Under the pieces are notes generated by a model. It made no database searches, was not told where the DNA came from, and saw only the letters and a list, made by a program, of their open reading frames with translations. From Ampullaceana balthica (taxonomy: Eukaryota > Mollusca > Gastropoda > Lymnaeidae), in NCBI GenBank assembly GCA_944989445.1, contig CALYLW010000326.1, positions 479,001 through 543,000 on the forward strand: DNA of 64,000 bases, in the 5' to 3' direction. The translations under genes and the position numbers were made by a program. Shown here one piece after another: positions 58,259-64,000 of this stretch (its first letter is position 1; every line of letters starts with the position of its first letter).

Positions 58259-58448
58259 CAATGTCCCCTTTAAGCTGCGCGGTTTTGGGGCCACTCGGAT
58301 ATCTAAGCGACGCCGCGCAGCCATTTAGAATTACAGCGCAGCAAATTTTGTGAGGGAAAAAAATTGCACAAAAGAAAGATGCTGTGCAACTTTGCACACA
58401 CGTTTTTATACTTTGCACACAGATCAACGAAGCTTAGAGGCAATATTG
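58259..58448. mobile_element. hAT-type MITE, CAATGTTCCCT family, copy 2 (190 bp)
   Basis: Left CAATGTCCCCTTTAAGCTGC, right TTAGAGGCAATATTG. Internal order as in 38342-38660 (GCGCGG, GACGCCGCGCAGC, GCGCAGCAAATTT, GCAACTTTGCACAC) but shorter. Flanks TTCTCGAC and TTCCTGAT match at 5 of 8. Confidence 0.78.
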
Positions 58449-59249
58449 TTCCTGATCATTTAAACTATAGCGGAAATTATTTTTCAGAGAGTTAATTTAT
58501 TTGTTCCTTTAATAGTTCATTTAGTTTTTCATTTAGTTGTTTATTTAATTTGTCATTATTTGATCATTAATTTGTTTTTAATTACGAAATGAACAGATTT
58601 TTTGCTTTTTTCCCACTCATCCTAAAAGGAGATTAAAACCTTTCCAACAAAGTGACATGGTGTGATCTGTGAATGAAGACAAAGGAGAAGGAAGCTCAGC
58701 TTCGTTCAAAGTAACTCACTAAAACAGCCTGGCTGGCAGATAGCTCTAACATTTTTTTAAAATCTGCACCCAAACAATTCTGCTACTAATTTACTTTCAA
58801 AAACTGATTCTCATTTTTAATTAAAGTTCATCAACCCATCTCTCCGCTGGCAATACTTGGTATCAAAGCTTTGCCTGCATAACTGATTTATAGTATATAC
58901 CAACCATTCTTTGTAAGATTTTTAGAAAAGTTTTAATAGGTATAGATATGTAAGTCAAAGAGGGGGTAATATCAGAAGAAGAGCGCATACTTTATTATTA
59001 TGTAGAGTTGATATAAGCTAATATTTTAATTTTGTTGTTGTTGCTGGTGTTTTTTTCTTGCTTGTTTTTTTTACTACCCTTTATATTCTATTCTTTTAAT
59101 CACAAACATTAATTCATTTTTCTATATACTTAGTGAGGGGAATATGCTTTAGATTAATCTTGAAATATTTTTCTTAATATTAAAAGAAAATTAATATCTC
59201 GCACTCATTTCAAACTATCAAGATGGGCCCCTGAAACGCCTCTGAAAAT
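58449..59249. other. AT-rich stretch
   Basis: T-rich low-complexity sequence. No gene or element seen. Confidence 0.4.
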
Positions 59250-59363
59250 TAATATTTGTTGTTAAAACAAGGTATGTATAGGCCTGACAGGACGTCACAG
59301 AACATCGTTCTGGGCCGTCCTGTCAGGCCTCTATACACACCCTGCTTCAACAGCAAATATTTA
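59250..59363. repeat. 114-bp imperfect palindrome
   Basis: Inner arms are perfect over 13 bp: GCCTGACAGGACG (59282-59294) and CGTCCTGTCAGGC (59316-59328). Outer arms continue imperfectly (AATATTTGTTGTT with AACAGCAAATATT; TGTATAG with CTATACA). The inner arm equals the core of the dispersed repeat at 5338-5398 and 58063-58122. It looks like a fold-back pair of element ends. Confidence 0.8.
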
Positions 59364-60069
59364 TTGATCTAAAGCCTTGATTGCAGTCTCACCCATATTT
59401 GTTCCCTGCAAATTAGTTCCTTTATGTTGCATGTTGTTGTTGTTGGTAGTTGGTTTTGTTTGTTTGTTTGTTGTTGTTGTTTTTTTTTGGGGGGGGGTTA
59501 GCTAGCAGACAAGAAGATGACACTTTAAATTTAAACTGATACCTGGGATGATTGCATTTTAATTCACTTTTACTTTTAATTTTAACATCGTTCATGTCAA
59601 AGCCCAAAATCTTGAGACTAAAATATTAGTTTAAAGATTTCTTTCCCAACATCTCACTGGCTGTTCTCTTACTCAGACATTTCATCATAGTCTGAAAGGC
59701 CGTGTTTGAACTTTGAACTTTTACATCTCGCGTGGTTTGTGGCCCTTAGCTCCAAAACGACTTCAAAACCGACTCAAGGCACATAACTCTGAAATGGTTT
59801 ATTAAGCTTTATTTGAAAATAAAATCCCTATACATCGTGACGAAACATCGTGGTCTGAAAACTTTAACCTATAGCTTTTAAATACTACATTGTGGTAGGT
59901 AGCACTAAACAGAAAATTAACAGCACTCCACATTATCATACATAGTAGAGCAGCATATAATGTTGTCTGGTAAAGTTAAACAACATATTACTATATTTCA
60001 GTTTTTATGTTATTTATTAAACAGCATTTCATATTTCAGAAAATGCAGAGCAGCAAATTAAATTGTCTG
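59364..60069. other. Spacer before the 13-bp array
   Basis: A GTTT/GTT run lies at 59428-59490 and degenerate AACAGCATTTC/AGAGCAGC motifs at 59915-60069 that may be decayed neighbours of the array. No gene supported. Confidence 0.45.
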
Positions 60070-62103
60070 ATTTAAACAGCATTTCAACCCAACATTTCAA
60101 CCCAACATTTCAACCCAACATTTCAACCCAACATTTCAACCCAACATTTCCATCCAACATTTCAATCAACATTTCAACCCAATATTTCAACCCAACATTT
60201 CAACCCAACATTTCCATCCAACATTTCAATCAACATTTCAACCCAACATTTCAACCCAACATTTCAACCCAACATTTCCATCCAACATTTCAATCAACAT
60301 TTCAACCCAACATTTCAACCCAAAATTTCCATCCAACATTTCAACCCAACATTTCAACCCAACATTTCAACCCAACATTTCCATCCAACATTTCAACCAA
60401 CATTTCAACGAAACATTTCAACACAACATTTCAACCCAACATTTCCATCCAACATTTCAACCAACATTTCAACCCAACATTTCAACCCAACATTTCAACC
60501 CAACATTTCAACCCAACATTTCATCCCAACATTTCAACCCAACATTTCCATCCAACATTTCAACCAACATTTCATCCCAACATTTCAACCCAACATTTCA
60601 ACCCAACATTTCAACCCAACATTTCATCCCAACATTTCATCCCAACATTTCAACCAAACATTTCCATCCAACATTTCAACCAACATTTCATCCCAACATT
60701 TCAACCCAACATTTCAACCCAACATTTCAACCCAACATTTCCATCCAACATTTCAACCAACATTTCATCCCAACATTTCAACCCAACATTTCAACCCAAC
60801 ATTTCAACCCAACATTTCCATCCAACATTTCAACCCAACATTCCATCCAACATTTCAATCAACATTTCAACCCAACATTTCAACCCAACATTTCAACCCA
60901 ACATTTCAACCCAACATTTCAACCCAAAATTTCCATCCAAAATTTCAACCCAACATTTCAACCCAACATTTCAACCCAACATTTCAACCCAACATTTCCA
61001 TCCAAAATTTCAACCAACATTTCAACGAAACATTTCAACACAACATTTCAACCCAAAATTTCCATCCAACATTTCAACCAACATTTCAACGAAACATTTC
61101 AACCCAACATTTCAACCCAACATTTCATCCCAACATTTCAACCAAACAATTCATCCCAACATTTCAACCCAACATTTCAACGAATCATTTCATCCCAACA
61201 TTTCAACCCAACATTTCATCCCAACATTTCAACGAAACATTTCATCCCAAACATTTCATCCCAACATTTCAACCCAACATTTCATCCCAACATTTCAACC
61301 CAACATTTCATCCCAACATTTCAACCCAACATTTCATCCCAACATTTCAACCCAAAATTTCATCCCAAAATTTCAACCCAACATTTCATCCCAACATTTC
61401 AACCCAACATTTCAACCAACATTTCAACCCAACATTTCAACGAAACATTTCATCCCAACATTTCAACCCAACATTTCATCCCAACATTTCAACCCAACAT
61501 TTCAACCCAACATTTCAACCCAACATTTCAACCCAACATTTCAACCCAACATTTCAACCCAACATTTCAACGAAACATTTCAACCCAACATTTCATCCCA
61601 ACATTTCAACCCAACATTTCATCCCAACATTTCAACCCAACATTTCATCCCAACATTTCAACCCAACATTTCATCCCAACATTTCAACCCAACATTTCAT
61701 CCCAACATTTCAACCCAACATTTCATCCCAACATTTCAACGAAACATTTCATCCCAACATTTCATCCCAACATTTCAACCCAACATTTCATCCCAACATT
61801 TCAACCCAACATTTCAACCCAACATTTCAACCCAACATTTCAACCCAACATTTCAACCCAACATTTCAACCCAACATTTCAACCCAACATTTCAACCAAC
61901 ATTTCAACCCAACATTTCAACCAACATTTCAACCCAACATTTCAACCAACATTTCAACCCAACATTTCAACCAACATTTCGACCCAACATTTCAACCAAA
62001 CATTTCATCCCAACATTTCATCCCAACATTTCATCCCAACATTTCAACCAACATTTCAACCCAACATTTCAACCAACATTTCAACCAACATTTCAACCCA
62101 ACA
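60070..62103. repeat. 13-bp ACATTTCAACCCA minisatellite, about 155 copies
   Basis: Variants: CATTTCCATCCAA, CATTTCATCCCAA, CATTTCAACGAAA and 12-bp CATTTCAACCAA. Blocks with fixed orders of variants repeat (for example 60330-60470, 60530-60680 and 60720-60780; alternating AACCC/ATCCC at 61190-61790). The plus strand has no stop in any phase, giving a 690-codon open frame at 60063-62135 although the unit is not a multiple of three. No coding call is justified. Confidence 0.97.
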
Positions 62104-62183
62104 GAGTAGAACAACACTTGAAATTAACACAGTGATTAAAATCCCATCAAATAGTCTCGCATAATTTCAATCATTTTGTAAAT

Positions 62184-62372
62184 ATATGTACAAACTAAAG
62201 ATGTACAAACTAAAGATGTACAAACTAAAGATGTACAAACTAAAGATGTACAAACTAAAGATGTACAAACTAAAGATGTACAAACTAAAGATGTACAAAC
62301 TAAAGATGTACAAACTAAAGATGTACAAACTAAAGATGTACAAACTAAAGATGTACAAACTAAAGATGTACA
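62184..62372. repeat. 15-bp ATGTACAAACTAAAG repeat, 13 identical copies
   Basis: Essentially perfect units (MYKLK when read). A frame is open on both strands by construction. Such identity suggests very recent expansion. Confidence 0.98.
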
Positions 62373-62535
62373 AACTTACATTTACATTTTTGTGTCCGAA
62401 ATATCCGGTCCGACAAATAGATGAAAACTTATCTACAGGATGACATCATGCTGTCCTAAATTAAGTTGTTTCATTCCATATCTGTGTCCCCGTCTAATGG
62501 TAACCATGGGTCACACCTAAAGTTGAGTCCCCTGA

Positions 62536-62648
<113 letters not shown>

Positions 62649-62779
62649 CCCAACGGCCCAACCCATAGTTATCTCCTCCTATATCTATTGTAAAGTTTAA
62701 TCGTTTGTGCGTCTAGACCTCTGTCCTAAACAATATTTATGCTCGTCTGTAGTTTCGCTAAGCGTTAGCTGTGTCCGTT

Positions 62780-63655
62780 TAAAGTTTCGCCACGTCTTAT
62801 TCCCCTATTATACTTAGTTATTCCGCATAGCTATTCTAAACATTAAACCTTGAAACACTAGAGTATAGAACAACAAAGAGCAAAGTAATCATAATCCATA
62901 AGGCAATTAATTCTAACTTAGAAATACAACACATATATAATATAATAAAAACCCCAGATAGACATAGATATATATATACAAAAAACGATTCTTATTCCGT
63001 ATAAAAGAACAAACACATAAAAATTCTCGTTCGTCCGGACCGGAATTCAATACTCTATAGCAGGGGTGGCCATACATGTAGTAAGTGAGAGCCATTTTAA
63101 TAATATAAAAAGTTGTCGAGGGCAGCATTGAAGCATTATGGGTCACAATGACCCAAGTCGCAATACAAAAATTCCCTTTTTGAAAATAATAATAAGTTCG
63201 TTTAGCACGAGCAATATTTCAAGCGATGGCATAACTTGCCTCAGTTGAAGTGACACCTTCTTTGCTGAAATGTAGAAATTAGTGTCTGCTAGTGTCTACA
63301 CATACCAGACTTTAACAAAGCAAGCTTGCTTTATCTTAGTTTAGATCAAGTCCTAATCATTTTCAAACATTTGTTTGATTTTTTTAAAGAAAGCATTTAT
63401 TTTAATATTATATATATATGTTTAAAAGAAAAAGTTTTAATTTCATTATTTTTTTTCGGGAGCCGCTATGTGAGCCCAAAAGATCCGCATGCGGCTCGCG
63501 AGACTCAGTTTGGCCACCGTTGCTCTATAGAATTCAATAAACATTTAAAATTCTAATAAAATGCAAGACTAGAAATAAACCATGGATAAGGGTAGGACGC
63601 AATAATCTTCTGTATTGAAGGAGCGTCTGTAACAGATACGATAAGAAGATAAGAT
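62780..63655 (+). mobile_element. LINE 3' end, copy F, split by a hAT MITE
   Basis: Plus strand. RT remnants LETLEYRTTKSK and IIIHKAINSNLEIQH are readable before stops accumulate. The copy breaks at 63060 and resumes at 63523 (AATTCAATAAACATTTAAAA, ATGCAAGACTAG), then CATGGATAAGGGTAGGACGC, the hairpin at 63607-63620 with one mismatch, GGAGCGTCTGTAACAGATAC and GATAAG repeats. Confidence 0.85.
63061..63522. mobile_element. hAT-type MITE (462 bp) inserted in LINE copy F
   Basis: Left CAGGGGTGGCCA, right TGGCCACCGTTG (10 of 12 inverted matches). The 8-mer CTCTATAG is at 63053-63060 and 63523-63530, a perfect duplication. Internally it has GAGCCGC/GCGGCTC motifs near the right end. Same family as the outer element 36362-37791. 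Confidence 0.93.
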
Positions 63656-64000
63656 AGTGTCATGCCTCAAATAAAGTAATTCTTCGTCTAAGTTATGTCT
63701 CAACTGCAATGAGTCATCGGTTAAATAATTGAATGATTCTTGAATTTATCAGAAAACACTATAAAAAATGTTGTATAATTTATTAAAATATAAAAGACCA
63801 ATAGCAATATTTTAATATATATATTATATATATTCTTAAGCTCGCACTATTTTTAATCGATTATTGAAGTTTTCAAATAGTGAGGTGGGGGGGGGGACTT
63901 TTAATATCATGTAAAATAAAATCAAAAGTTTGTTTAATCACTCTGTATTAGTTTTATTTTATGAAAATAGCGACAAAAATATTTATTTATTTCGTTTACA
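63656..64000. other. AT-rich end of window
   Basis: A TA-rich run lies near 63815-63833 and a G-run near 63888-63897. No feature supported. Confidence 0.4.

Overview
This is a eukaryotic, almost certainly metazoan, window. It is AT-rich and has no operons, no bacterial-style gene packing and no intact cellular gene that I can recognise. The transposon set (hAT, pogo/Tigger-like, Helitron-like, a LINE with a partner tRNA-derived SINE) and the very high minisatellite density fit a mollusc, possibly a gastropod. That placement is an inference from repeat style, not from a marker gene.

Layout. Tandem arrays with units of 9 to about 150 bp fill roughly a third or more of the window. The largest are a 44-bp array at the left edge (1-1391), a 74-bp satellite with a 1,564-bp higher-order duplication (11714-16012), a 39-bp array carrying a CRE-type palindrome in nearly every unit (26060-27990), a 31-bp array (32335-33520), a 27-bp array (42130-43440), an 18-bp array that changes into a related 36-bp array (47908-50880), and a 13-bp array (60070-62103). 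The longest open reading frames, up to 690 codons, are by-products of these arrays and are not genes.

Between the arrays lie mobile elements that can be delimited by terminal inverted repeats and target-site duplications. There are about eleven hAT-type insertions. Five have perfect 8-bp duplications: 19573-20989, 36362-37791, 36449-37696 nested in the previous one, 54911-55524 and 63061-63522. One 2.3-kb element (22167-24441) still carries a broken TTF-finger/DUF4371-type transposase. A pogo-like element (44084-45695) contains a LINE copy and a small hAT MITE. A Helitron-like unit (51911-53921) contains internally amplified repeats. Six 3' ends of one LINE family, and one SINE sharing its 3' tail, are scattered through the window.

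The most interesting locus is 39908-41474. A run of sixteen 5-bp modules alternating GAA/TTC (a heat-shock element array) is followed 19 bp later by a TATA box and then a broken copy of a multi-copy, uncharacterised animal protein family. It looks like a heat-inducible, transposon-like gene, dead here but probably with live relatives elsewhere. The second is the SINE/LINE pair, whose shared tail keeps a small hairpin with a compensatory base change.
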